Assembly (NCBI RefSeq): GCF_017114865.1
Contig: NZ_JADEYH010000015.1
Location: forward strand, 1 to 64,000
DNA from: Streptomyces verrucosisporus
GTDB taxonomy: Bacteria; Actinomycetota; Actinomycetes; Streptomycetales; Streptomycetaceae
Direction of reading: 5' to 3'
DNA length: 64,000 bases
Below the pieces are notes generated by a model. It searched no databases, was not told where the DNA came from, and worked only from the letters and a program-made list of their open reading frames with translations. The position numbers and the translations under genes were made by a program. Within the stretch, counting starts at the first letter, position 1; each line of letters begins with the position of its first letter. Shown here one piece after another: positions 50,146 through 57,990 of this stretch.

Positions 50146-51558
50146 TCACGCCGCGGCCGGGACGGCGGACTCGGCGGTGATGCCCTTGGTCGATGCGATC
50201 ACGTTACGCAGCTTCTTGGCGAGGGCCTCGTAGAACATGCTCAGCGGGAACTCGTCGGGGAGCACCTCGTCCACCAGCTTGCGCGGCGGCAGGCTCAGGT
50301 CCAGGGCGTCGGGGCCCTTGGCCCAGGTCGAGCCGGGGTGCGGGGCGAGGTAGGTGGAGACCAGCTCGTAGGCCTTGAACCAGTGGACCAGCTTGGGGCG
50401 GTCGATGCCCTCGCGGTAGAGGGTCTCGATCTCCTCGCGCAGATGCACGGTCACCTCGCGGGCCCGCTGCCAGTCGATGCTGAGCTTGTTGTCCGTCCAG
50501 CGCAGGGCGTCGTGCTTGTGGAGGTAGGCGAACAGCAGCTGGCCGCCCAGCCCGTCGTAGTTGCGGCTGCGCTCACCGGTGACGGGGAAGCGGAACAGCC
50601 GCTCCAGCAGCACGGCGTACTGCACGTCGCGGCCCTGCTCGAAGCCGTCGGCCTCCAGCTTCACGGCCTCGTGGAAGGCGGTGAGGTCGCAGCGCAGCTC
50701 CTCCAGGCCGTACATCCAGAACGGCTGGCGCTGCTTGATCATGAACGGGTCGAAGGGCAGGTCGCCGTGGCTGTGGGTGCGGTCGTGGACCATGTCCCAC
50801 AGCACGAAGGTCTGCTGGGCGCGCTTCTGGTCGGCCAGCAGCCCCCGGGCGTCCTCGGGCAGCTCCAGCTTGGTGACCTCGCAGGCGGCGTCGACGACGC
50901 GGCGGAAGCGGGCGGCCTCCCGGTCGCAGAAGATCCCGCCCCAGGAGAACCGCTCGGGCGCCTCGCGCACGGCGACGGTCTCGGGGAAGAGGACCGCGGA
51001 GTGGGTGTCGTAGCCACTGGTGAAGTCCTCGAAGGTGATGCCGAGGAAGAGCGGGTTGTCGTAGCGGGTGCGCTCCAGCTCGGCCAGCCAGTCCGGCCAG
51101 ACCACACGCAGGACGACGGCCTCCAGGTTGCGGTCGGGGTTGCCGTTCTGCGTGTACATCGGGAAGACGACCAGATGCTGGATCCCGTCGGCGCGGTGGG
51201 ATGCGGGCCGGAAGGCCAGCAGGGAGTCCAGGAAGTCGGGGACGCCGAAGCCGCTCCCGGCCCAGCGGCGCAGGTCGGCCACCAGGGCGCGGTGGTACGC
51301 CTCGTTGTGCGGGAGCAGCGGTGCGAGCTCCTCGACGCAGGTCACGACCTGCTCGATGTGCCGCTCGACCTCGGCCCGCGCGGGGGCGCCCTCGGCCTCG
51401 AAGTCGATGGAGCCGTCCTTGGACTGGGCGGGACGGACGGCCTCGACGGCCTCCTTGAGCACCGCCCAGGCGGGGTGCTCCACCACACGGCCGGCGAACG
51501 AGCCGCCGGCGGTCGGAGCGCCACTCGTCACTACCGCGGGCGAAAGGATTTCCGTCAT
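50146..51558 (-). CDS. DUF6421 family protein
   Basis: The 470-residue protein is soluble with no signal. It has conserved blocks HLVVFPMYTQNGNPDRNLEAVVLRVVWPDWLAELE, FEDFTSGYDTHSAVLFPETV, FSWGGIFCDREAARFRRVVDAAC, LWDMVHDRTHSHGDLPFDPFMIKQR and WFKAYELVSTYLAPHPGSTW. The HDRTHSHGDLPFDP segment has clustered His/Asp and could bind a metal. These blocks identify the actinobacterial DUF6421 family, whose role is unknown. GGAGGGG precedes the start; GTG 51561 is one codon upstream. It leads an operon with an SDR and a threonine aldolase. Confidence 0.85.
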   Translation of the reverse strand: MTEILSPAVVTSGAPTAGGSFAGRVVEHPAWAVLKEAVEAVRPAQSKDGSIDFEAEGAPARAEVERHIEQVVTCVEELAPLLPHNEAYHRALVADLRRWAGSGFGVPDFLDSLLAFRPASHRADGIQHLVVFPMYTQNGNPDRNLEAVVLRVVWPDWLAELERTRYDNPLFLGITFEDFTSGYDTHSAVLFPETVAVREAPERFSWGGIFCDREAARFRRVVDAACEVTKLELPEDARGLLADQKRAQQTFVLWDMVHDRTHSHGDLPFDPFMIKQRQPFWMYGLEELRCDLTAFHEAVKLEADGFEQGRDVQYAVLLERLFRFPVTGERSRNYDGLGGQLLFAYLHKHDALRWTDNKLSIDWQRAREVTVHLREEIETLYREGIDRPKLVHWFKAYELVSTYLAPHPGSTWAKGPDALDLSLPPRKLVDEVLPDEFPLSMFYEALAKKLRNVIASTKGITAESAVPAAA

Positions 51559-51710
51559 CACTACCCCTCCACAGAAGAAACTCTCGTAGCAGCACCGTAG
51601 CTGCGCAGACTTCCCCGATCAACCCGAGAGGGAGAAAGTTCTTCTGCCGACCACCCGCTACGCAGGTGTTTTTCCTGCGATCACCCCTGTTAAACGGAAG
51701 AGAAGGCCTC

Positions 51711-51872
51711 ATGAGCGCCGAGGAGGCCGATCCGGCGTGCTCCGCGCCCGCCGCCGGACCCCACCGGCGCCCCGCGCCCCGGGCGGTGATCGTCCGCGGC
51801 TACTCTTGCCGCGCGTACGCACCGCCGCTTCGAACACCGCAGGAAAGCGAGAACGCGCCGTGCCACTGCTGA
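51711..51872 (+). CDS. possible 53-residue leader ORF before the GDPD gene
   Basis: ATG 51711 follows GAGAAGG and opens a frame of 53 codons ending at TGA 51870-51872, ten bases inside the GDPD gene. The peptide has four Cys, two in CHC at its end. Overlap and the ribosome-binding site suggest translational coupling, but codon bias is ordinary and there is no homology I can recognise. Confidence 0.3.
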   Translation: MSAEEADPACSAPAAGPHRRPAPRAVIVRGYSCRAYAPPLRTPQESENAPCHC

Positions 51873-52543
51873 CCGTCGGCCACCGCGGGGTGATGGGCGT
51901 CGAGCCCGAGAACACCCTGCGCTCCTTCGTCCGGGCCGACCGCGAAGGCTTCGACGTCATCGAACTGGACCTCCACCTGAGCCGGGACGGGGCACTGGTG
52001 GTGATGCACGACGCCGACGTGGACCGCACCACCGACGGCTCCGGCCCCATCGCGGACAAGACCCTCGCCGAGCTGCGCGAGCTGGACGCCGGCCTCGGCG
52101 AGCGCGTCCCGGTCTTCGAGGAGGTCGTGGAGGCGGTCTCCGCGCCGCTCCAGGCCGAGATCAAGGACCGCGCCGCGGCGCGGGTGCTGGCGGAGGCCGT
52201 CGAGCGGCTCGGCCTTCACCGGCGGGTCACGGTGATCTCGTTCCACGACGACGCCCTGCGCGAGACCCGCAAACTGCTGCCGGACATCCCCATCGCCCTG
52301 GTCAGCGGCTCCTCGACACCCACCGTCCCCGAGCGCGCCGTGGACCTGGGGGCCCCGATGGTCTCCTGCGAGCTGCGCCGGCTGGACGCGGACGTCGTCG
52401 GGCGCTGCCGCGCCGCGGGCCTGAAGGTGATCTCCTGGACGGTCAACACCGGCCAGGACCTGGCCCGCGTCCGCGAGCTGGGGCTGGACGGCGTGGTCAC
52501 CGACCTGCCCGGTGTCAGGAGGGCGGTCGGCGAAGCGGCTTGA
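51860..52543 (+). CDS. glycerophosphodiester phosphodiesterase
   Basis: The 227-residue protein is a compact GDPD: His8-Arg9 in VGHRG, Glu15 and Asn18 in VEPENT, Glu35-Asp37 in IELDLHL, His50 in VVMHD, then QAEIKD and WTVNT near the C-terminus. It hydrolyses glycerophosphodiesters to glycerol-3-phosphate and an alcohol. It lacks a signal peptide, so it acts in the cytosol. GTG 51860 follows GGAAAG. It converges with and overlaps the GNAT gene by 29 bases. Confidence 0.9.
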   Translation: MPLLTVGHRGVMGVEPENTLRSFVRADREGFDVIELDLHLSRDGALVVMHDADVDRTTDGSGPIADKTLAELRELDAGLGERVPVFEEVVEAVSAPLQAEIKDRAAARVLAEAVERLGLHRRVTVISFHDDALRETRKLLPDIPIALVSGSSTPTVPERAVDLGAPMVSCELRRLDADVVGRCRAAGLKVISWTVNTGQDLARVRELGLDGVVTDLPGVRRAVGEAA

Positions 52544-53189
52544 CCAGCAGCTCGAACTCCAGGTCGTCGCGGAGCGGGACTCCGAAGCGCTCGTCGCCGT
52601 ACGGGAAGGGGCTGGTGCGCCCGGTCCGGAGGTAGCCGCGGCGCTCGTACCAGGCGATCAGATCGGCCCGGGCGGTGATCACCGTCATGTGCATCTCACG
52701 GGCGCCCCAGCGCTCCCGCACCGTCCGCTCGGCCTCCGCCAGGACCGCCCTGCCCAGCCCGCCGCCCTGGAGGAGCGGGCGGACGGCGAACATCCCGAAG
52801 TACGCGACGGTCTCGCCCGCCCCGCCCTCGCGGCGCTCGAGCTGGCAGCAGGCGACCGGCTCCCCGTCCCGCTCGGCGACCAGCATCAGGCTGCCGGGGG
52901 CACGGACGACGTCGGCGACTCCCCCGGGGTCGGTGCGCTGCCCGTCCAGCAGGTCCGCCTCGGTGGTCCAGCCCGCCCGGCTGGCCTCGCCCCGGTACGC
53001 CGACTCCACCAGGGCGACCAGCGCGGGGACGTCGTCCTCGCCAGCGGTCCTGAAGCTCAGGCCGGAGCCGGTCTCGTCCTCGCCCGCGGTCCTGAAGCTC
53101 AGGCCGGAGCCGGTCTCACGGGCGCTTCCGGAGGCGGTCGGGGGGATGGTGCCGGAGGCCGCGGAAGCGGGGGCGTTCGGGGCGTTCAT
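52515..53189 (-). CDS. GNAT-family N-acetyltransferase with a duplicated N-terminal segment
   Basis: The 224-residue protein has a GNAT domain from about 48 (LSFRTAGEDDVPALVALVESAYRGEASRAGW) with the acetyl-CoA loop VRPLLQGGGLGRAVLAEAE and C-terminal YERRGYLRTGRT. The N-terminal 50 residues are low complexity and contain two copies of ETGSGLSFRTAGED, the product of a 42-bp tandem duplication at 53034-53117; the second copy forms the true first strand of the fold. The acceptor substrate is unknown. Confidence 0.85.
   Translation of the reverse strand: MNAPNAPASAASGTIPPTASGSARETGSGLSFRTAGEDETGSGLSFRTAGEDDVPALVALVESAYRGEASRAGWTTEADLLDGQRTDPGGVADVVRAPGSLMLVAERDGEPVACCQLERREGGAGETVAYFGMFAVRPLLQGGGLGRAVLAEAERTVRERWGAREMHMTVITARADLIAWYERRGYLRTGRTSPFPYGDERFGVPLRDDLEFELLVKPLRRPPS
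53034..53117. repeat. 42-bp tandem duplication inside the GNAT gene
   Basis: 53034-53075 and 53076-53117 are identical except for one base (A to C). The unit length is a multiple of three, so the frame is kept and 14 residues are repeated in the protein. The near identity suggests a recent event. Confidence 0.9.
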
Positions 53190-53277
53190 GGGGCCGAGCC
53201 TAAACCTCCGCCCGTACGTCCCGGCCGCTCGGCCCGTATACCGGACAGGGCCCCGGACTCGGCCTAGGCTCGGTGCC

Positions 53278-53670
53278 ATGGTTCACGTACTGAGCAGCCG
53301 GACCCTGCTGCGCCCCACCGACCCGGACCGTTCACGGGCGTTCTACGGCGGGGCCCTGGGGCTGGCGGTGTACCGGGAGTTCGGCACCGGGCCGGAGCGC
53401 GGGACCGTCTACTTCCTGGGCGGTGGCTTCCTGGAGGTCTCCGGCCGGTCCGAGATCCCGCCCGCGCCCGGCCTGAGGCTGTGGCTCCAGGTCGCCGACG
53501 TGTCCGAGGCCCGTCGGGAGCTCACCGGCCGTGGTGTGGAGGTGCTGCGGGAGCCCAGGCGCGAGCCGTGGGGGCTGGTGGAGATGTGGATCAGCGATCC
53601 GGACGGGGTGCCGATCGTCCTCGTCGAGGTCCCCGAGGACCATCCGCTGCGCCACCGGCCCGGTATCTGA
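53278..53670 (+). CDS. VOC-family (glyoxalase/bleomycin resistance) protein
   Basis: The 130-residue protein has the paired beta-alpha-beta-beta-beta pattern of the VOC superfamily: SSRTLLRPTDPDRSRAFYGGALGL, TVYFLGGGFLEV, LRLWLQVADVSEARRELTGRGVEVL and WISDPDGVPIVLVEVP. The final Glu and the early His/Arg positions could hold a metal. Function (isomerase, dioxygenase or drug binding) cannot be assigned. Confidence 0.85.
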   Translation: MVHVLSSRTLLRPTDPDRSRAFYGGALGLAVYREFGTGPERGTVYFLGGGFLEVSGRSEIPPAPGLRLWLQVADVSEARRELTGRGVEVLREPRREPWGLVEMWISDPDGVPIVLVEVPEDHPLRHRPGI

Positions 53671-53778
53671 GACCCCCGCGCGTTTTCGGGGGCGGCGCCA
53701 CGTCCCGCGAGCACGCGCTCCGGTCGCGCTCCCCCACTGCCTCCGCGCGCTCCCGTACACGCGTCCGACGCCGGGCAT

Positions 53779-53828
53779 CCTCCCCGCGGAACCGGCCGGA
53801 GCGGCCGGCCGGGGAAGCCGCGGGGAGG
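53779..53828 (+). promoter_or_regulatory. hairpin sequestering the DUF5134 ribosome-binding site
   Basis: CCTCCCCGCGG (53779-53789) pairs perfectly with CCGCGGGGAGG (53818-53828). The 3' arm contains GGGGAGG, the ribosome-binding site five bases before the GTG at 53833. The loop holds a second inner hairpin (CCGGCCG...CGGCCGG). The structure would hide the site unless opened. Confidence 0.55.
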
Positions 53829-53832
53829 CGGG

Positions 53833-54444
53833 GTGCACGGACCGGAGCCGGTCGGCTGGATGCTGGTGGTCCTGTGCGGCGCCGTGGGCGTGTACTGCCT
53901 GCGGCAGACGCGCGGCGGCACGCCCGGGCAGCGGCGGGAGGCCGCCGGCGAGGCGGTGATGGGACTGGGCATGGCCGTGATGGCGCTGCCCGCCTCGGCG
54001 GTGGACCCACTGCCGCCGGCGGTCTTCGCGGCGCTCTTCGGCGCCGCCGCGGTGTACGGGCTGGCGCTGGTCCTGTTCGACGGGGAGCACCGGCTCCACC
54101 ATCTGCACCACACCGTCGGCGCCCTGGCCATGCTCCACATGGCGCTCGCCATGGCCGCCGCCCCCGCCCACGGACACCATGCGGCGCCCTCCGCCCAGCC
54201 GGCCCCCACCGCGGCGCTGACCGGAGCGCTGCTGGTCTACTTCGCGCTGTACGCACTGCTCGCGGGAGCCCGGCTGGCGCCCGCGCCGGGCCCCCTGAGT
54301 CTCCCGGCCGCCGCCTTTGGCGTCCGTACCGGTCGCGGTGGTCGCGACGGTCGCGGCGACGGGCCGCGGCGGGCACCGGAGGTGGCCGCCGCCTGCCGAC
54401 TGGCGATGGGCATCGGGATGTTCGCGATGCTGCTCACCTCCTGA
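53833..54444 (+). CDS. DUF5134 family membrane protein
   Basis: The 203-residue protein has five or six helices. Several His residues lie in and near membrane segments (EHRLHHLHHTVGALAMLHMALAMAAAPAHGHH), the hallmark of this actinobacterial family. Two later segments (ALLVYFALYALLAG and a C-terminal helix) follow, split by a basic Gly/Arg loop. The clustered His residues could bind a metal or haem, which is inference. It precedes an M56 peptidase by 101 bases. Confidence 0.8.
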   Translation: MHGPEPVGWMLVVLCGAVGVYCLRQTRGGTPGQRREAAGEAVMGLGMAVMALPASAVDPLPPAVFAALFGAAAVYGLALVLFDGEHRLHHLHHTVGALAMLHMALAMAAAPAHGHHAAPSAQPAPTAALTGALLVYFALYALLAGARLAPAPGPLSLPAAAFGVRTGRGGRDGRGDGPRRAPEVAAACRLAMGIGMFAMLLTS

Positions 54445-54545
54445 TCATTCGCGGGGACCCGTGAAACACCGCGCCGGTGAGGCGTGCGTCACTTCCCGTT
54501 TCCCTCCGGACGCGCAAGCCGCCTCCGGCTCATAGGCTGTTCCTC

Positions 54546-55490
54546 ATGATGGTCGCGCTCGCACTGATCGTCCTGGGCGCACTGATCGCGGCGACGGCGC
54601 CGCGCGTGCTGGCCCGCGGCTCCTGGCCGGACCGCGAGCCGGTGCTGGCGCTGCTGGTGTGGCAGTGCGTGGTGGTCGCCGTGCTGCTGTGCTGCGTGCT
54701 CGCCATGGCCCTGTCCGGCGCGGCGGCCTGGCAGGCCGTGCGCGGCCACGTCTTCGCCCCGGCTCCGAGCCGGGTCGTCGAGGCGTACGGGCTCAGCGCG
54801 TTCGGCGAGTCCTGGCCGGCGGTGGTGGCGGTGGTGCTCGCCTGCGGCGGCCTGTGGACCGCCGCGATGCTCACCCGGGAGATCCGCCACGCGCGCGCCC
54901 GGCGGCGCGCCCGGCGCGCCGAGCTCCTCGCCCGCGCGCCGCTGCTGCCCGGCGAGGAGCCGGCCTCCGGGGAGCGGCTGGTGGTGCTGGAGAGCGACCG
55001 CCCGGACGCCTGGTGGCTGCCGGGGAGCACGCCCCGGCTGGTGGTCACCACCGCGGCGCTGCGCCGGCTGGGAGGACGCAGGCTCGACGCCGTCCTCGCC
55101 CATGAGCAGGGGCATCTGCGGGCCCGTCACGACTGGCTGCTGAACTGCTCCTCCGCGCTCGCCGCCGGTTTCCCGCGGGTACCGGTCTTCCGCGCGTTCC
55201 GTGACCAGGTGCACCGGCTGGTGGAACTGGCGGCCGACGACGTCGCCTCGCGGCGCTGCGGACGGCTGGCGGTGGCTCTGGCACTGGTCGAACTCAACGA
55301 GGAACGCGGGGTCTTCGATCCGTACGCCTCGCACTCCGGCGCGCAGGTGCCGCAGCGGGTCGACCGGCTGCTGAGGGCCGCTCCCCGGCTGACGGTGGTC
55401 CGGCGACTGCGGATGACCGCTCTGGCGGCCCTGGTGCTGATGGTGCCGCTGCTGGTGGCCTTCGCCCCCGGGCTGAGGGCGCTGAGCTGA
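54546..55490 (+). CDS. M56-family (BlaR1/MecR1-like) membrane metallopeptidase
   Basis: The 314-residue protein has three N-terminal helices (about 3-20, 36-60, 90-108), a cytosolic zinc-peptidase domain with HEQGH at 186-190 and a downstream ELAADDVAS acidic motif, and a last helix near the C-terminus. M56 proteins cleave regulators such as BlaI in response to outside signals, but no penicillin-binding sensor domain is present. A BlaI-type repressor, often next to such genes in Streptomyces, is not found here; DUF5134 is the only partner. Confidence 0.85.
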   Translation: MMVALALIVLGALIAATAPRVLARGSWPDREPVLALLVWQCVVVAVLLCCVLAMALSGAAAWQAVRGHVFAPAPSRVVEAYGLSAFGESWPAVVAVVLACGGLWTAAMLTREIRHARARRRARRAELLARAPLLPGEEPASGERLVVLESDRPDAWWLPGSTPRLVVTTAALRRLGGRRLDAVLAHEQGHLRARHDWLLNCSSALAAGFPRVPVFRAFRDQVHRLVELAADDVASRRCGRLAVALALVELNEERGVFDPYASHSGAQVPQRVDRLLRAAPRLTVVRRLRMTALAALVLMVPLLVAFAPGLRALS

Positions 55491-55606
55491 GGGCACTTAG
55501 CTGAGGGCGCCGAGCAGGCGTCCGTGCGCCGCGGCGCGCGCCCCCTCGACCGGCCACCCCGCCGACCGGACGGTTGGACCGCCGCCCAGTGGCGATTCTC
55601 TCCACT

Positions 55607-56323
55607 ATGGCCCGCTCCTCCCCTCCTTCCTCACCGCGCTCCTTTCCGCGTTCCCTGTCCTGCCTGGCCGCCCCGCTGTGCACCGCTGCCGCCGCGGTGC
55701 TCGCCGTGCTCGTCCTGGTGGGATGGGACCCACTGCTGGACCTCGACGCGCACGTCACGACCGAACTGCACCGCACGGCGGTGGCCGAGCCCGGCTTCAC
55801 ACGGCTCAACCGGGTGCTGACCGACTGGGTCTGGGATCCGTGGACGATGCGGACCGTGCTGCTGTTGGCGGTCGTGTGGCTGGTGCTGCGCGGCGCGCGC
55901 CGGCCGGCGCTCTGGCTCTCGGCCGCCGCGATCGCCGGCACCGTCCTCCAGCAGGTCCTCAAGGCGCTGTTCGACCGCGACCGCCCGCGCTGGAGCGATC
56001 CGGTGGACTCGGCGAGCTTCGCGGCACTGCCCTCCGGCCACGCCATGACGGCGGCGCTCACCTGCGGTCTGCTGCTGTGGCTGGCGCATCTGCGCCAAGC
56101 GGGCCGCCCGGTGCGTCTGGCCGTCGTGTGGATGGGTGCGGTGAGCGTCGCCGGGGTGGGCTTCACCCGGGTCTACCTGGGCGTGCACTGGCCCACCGAC
56201 GTGGTGGTCGGCTGGCTGCTGGGCTTCGCCGTGGCCGCCGCCGCGGCGGCGCTGTGGAGCGGGCGCGGCGCCCGGCCCTCTCGACCGGAGCGGCACGGCC
56301 CGGAAGGATCGTCCTCATGGTGA
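55607..56323 (+). CDS. PAP2-family membrane phosphatase
   Basis: The 238-residue protein has six helices and the three phosphatase motifs: KALFDRDRPRW, PSGHAMTAAL and TRVYLGVHWPTDVVVG. In the third motif the usual SR is TR; the catalytic Arg and His remain. It probably dephosphorylates a lipid phosphate such as undecaprenyl pyrophosphate or phosphatidic acid. ATG 55607 begins the conserved protein. Its stop overlaps the following HAD gene (ATGGTGA). Confidence 0.85.
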   Translation: MARSSPPSSPRSFPRSLSCLAAPLCTAAAAVLAVLVLVGWDPLLDLDAHVTTELHRTAVAEPGFTRLNRVLTDWVWDPWTMRTVLLLAVVWLVLRGARRPALWLSAAAIAGTVLQQVLKALFDRDRPRWSDPVDSASFAALPSGHAMTAALTCGLLLWLAHLRQAGRPVRLAVVWMGAVSVAGVGFTRVYLGVHWPTDVVVGWLLGFAVAAAAAALWSGRGARPSRPERHGPEGSSSW

Positions 56324-57021
56324 TCAGAGGCGTTCTCTTCGACTTCTCCGGGACACTGCTGCGCGTCGAGCCGGCGGCGCGCTGGCTGCGCGCCGTGCTC
56401 GACGAGGCGGGCATCGCCCTGCCCGGCGGTGAGTCCGCCCGGCTGGCGGCGGAGCTGGAGGAGGCCGGTGCGCTGCCCGGTGGCGCCTCCCCGCGCACCG
56501 TGCCCGCCGGTCTGGGGGAACTGTGGAGGGAGCGCGACCGCAGCGCCGAGCGGCACCGTGCCGCCTACACCGCGCTGGCCCGCCGGGTCCCGCTGCCCCG
56601 GCCGGAGCTGTACGACGCCCTGTACGAACGGCACATGCGGCCGGAGGCCTGGCGCCCCTACCCCGACACCGCCGATGTGCTGGACGCGCTGCGGGACCGG
56701 GGGGTGCCGGTGGCGGTGGTGAGCAACATCGGCTGGGACCTGCGGCCGGTGTTCAGGGCCCACGGCCTGGACCACCGGGTGGACGCCTACGTGCTCTCCT
56801 TCGAACACGGTCTCCAGAAGCCGGAGCCCGGCATCTTCGAGCTGGCCTGCCGTGCTCTGGGAGTGGAGCCCGGGGAGGCGCTGATGGTCGGCGACAACCG
56901 GCACGCGGACGGCGGGGCCGCCGCGCTGGGCTGCGCCGTGCACCTGGTGGACCACCTGCCCTGCGACCGGCGCCCCGACGGGCTGCGTCCGGTTCTGGGG
57001 CTGGTGGACCGCAGCGGCTGA
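56317..57021 (+). CDS. HAD-superfamily hydrolase with an altered motif I
   Basis: The 234-residue protein is a HAD-IA member: motif I VLFDFSGTLL with the nucleophile Asp9, motif II VSNIGWD, motif III Lys in QKPEPGIF, and motif IV VGDNRHADGGAA. The second Asp of DxD, the general acid, is Ser11. The same change occurs in dehalogenase-like and phosphonatase-like members, so phosphatase activity cannot be assumed. It overlaps PAP2 by seven bases with GGAAGGA upstream, so the two are coupled. Confidence 0.85.
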   Translation: MVIRGVLFDFSGTLLRVEPAARWLRAVLDEAGIALPGGESARLAAELEEAGALPGGASPRTVPAGLGELWRERDRSAERHRAAYTALARRVPLPRPELYDALYERHMRPEAWRPYPDTADVLDALRDRGVPVAVVSNIGWDLRPVFRAHGLDHRVDAYVLSFEHGLQKPEPGIFELACRALGVEPGEALMVGDNRHADGGAAALGCAVHLVDHLPCDRRPDGLRPVLGLVDRSG

Positions 57022-57192
57022 GCGAGCCGGGCGGGTGACCGTGCGGAAGCACCGGAAGGGGTGCCGATCTCGGGCGATCCCCCGCGTCGCCCGAGATCGG
57101 CGTCCGACCGGACACCGCCGTGACTCACCGGTCGGCGTCCGGAGTCCGCTGAGTATATTGGCCCTGAGCCAGTCAACGCAGGAGTTAACAGG

Positions 57193-57852
57193 ATGTCCCC
57201 TCGCAGCGCATCGGTCAATGAGGAGTTGCGCCGGCGTTCCCGCGAGCGGCTGCTGCAGGCGACGGTGGAGCTCGTCGACGAGCGCGGATACGAGGCGACG
57301 ACCCTGGGAGACATCGCGGACCGGGCCGGGGCGGCGCGGGGCCTGGTGTCGTACTACTTCCCGGGCAAGCGGCAGCTGCTCCAGTCGGCCGTCCACCGGC
57401 TGATGCACCTCACCCTGGCCGGGGCGCTGGAGCGCGAGCCGCGGCCCGCGGGCCCGGACGCCGGGCGGGAGGGGCTGGCCCGCGCGATCGACGCGATCCT
57501 GGGGCTCGCCCGCGACCGGCCGACGCTGATGCGCACTCATATGGCCGGGATCCTGCAGCACGAGGGCTTCGTCCAGTGCGACGAGCAGCAGCGGCTGGCC
57601 TGCCTGCTGCGCGACACCGTCGTCGGCTACGGCTCGCACGATCCGGACACCGACTACCCGCTGCTGCGCGCACTGCTCATGGGTGCGGTGGTGGCCGTGC
57701 TGCTGCCCGGGGCGCCGATGCCGCCGGCGAGGCTGCGGGCCGAGCTGTTCGCCCGGTACGGACTGGACTGGGAGCTGGGATTCCCGCCCGAAACTCCCCG
57801 AAGGGAGCAGTCCGGCCAGGTCCCGCTGCTGCCGCTGCCGGGCCCGCTCTGA
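57193..57852 (+). CDS. TetR-family transcriptional regulator
   Basis: The 219-residue protein has the TetR helix-turn-helix (RERLLQATVELVDERGYEATTLGDIADRAGAARGLVSYYFPGKRQLLQSAV, about 17-67) and a C-terminal domain of the PsrA/BetI-like type (LARDRPTLMRTHMAGILQHEGFVQ). AGGAG precedes ATG 57193. AT-rich sequence at about 57150-57190 suggests a regulated promoter. No clear target lies next to it; it converges with the LVIVD gene. Confidence 0.9.
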   Translation: MSPRSASVNEELRRRSRERLLQATVELVDERGYEATTLGDIADRAGAARGLVSYYFPGKRQLLQSAVHRLMHLTLAGALEREPRPAGPDAGREGLARAIDAILGLARDRPTLMRTHMAGILQHEGFVQCDEQQRLACLLRDTVVGYGSHDPDTDYPLLRALLMGAVVAVLLPGAPMPPARLRAELFARYGLDWELGFPPETPRREQSGQVPLLPLPGPL

Positions 57853-57881
57853 CGGACCCTCGACGCCGGGGAGGAACGGAC

Positions 57882-57911
57882 GGGCCCCGGCGGCACGTGC
57901 CGCCGGGGCCC
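57882..57911 (+). terminator. 30-base palindrome behind tetR
   Basis: The 30 bases from 57882 to 57911 are a perfect palindrome (14-bp arms around CG), 30 bases after the tetR stop. With almost no loop, the structure may fold with a few central pairs open. It probably serves as the terminator for tetR. Confidence 0.75.
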
Positions 57912-57942
57912 TGTGTTCAGCGGTCCGAATCGGTCCGGGCCG

Positions 57943-57990
57943 GCCCGACTACCGCTGAGCCGGTCCGGGCCGGCTCAGCGGTAGTCGGGC
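57943..57990 (-). terminator. 21-bp inverted repeat that includes the 3' end of the LVIVD gene
   Basis: 57970-57990, which carries the last codons and stop of the LVIVD gene, is repeated in inverted form at 57943-57963 with a 6-base spacer. The perfect 21-bp stem should terminate the minus-strand transcript. A 14-bp direct repeat (57931-57944 and 57961-57974) accompanies it. Confidence 0.8.
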
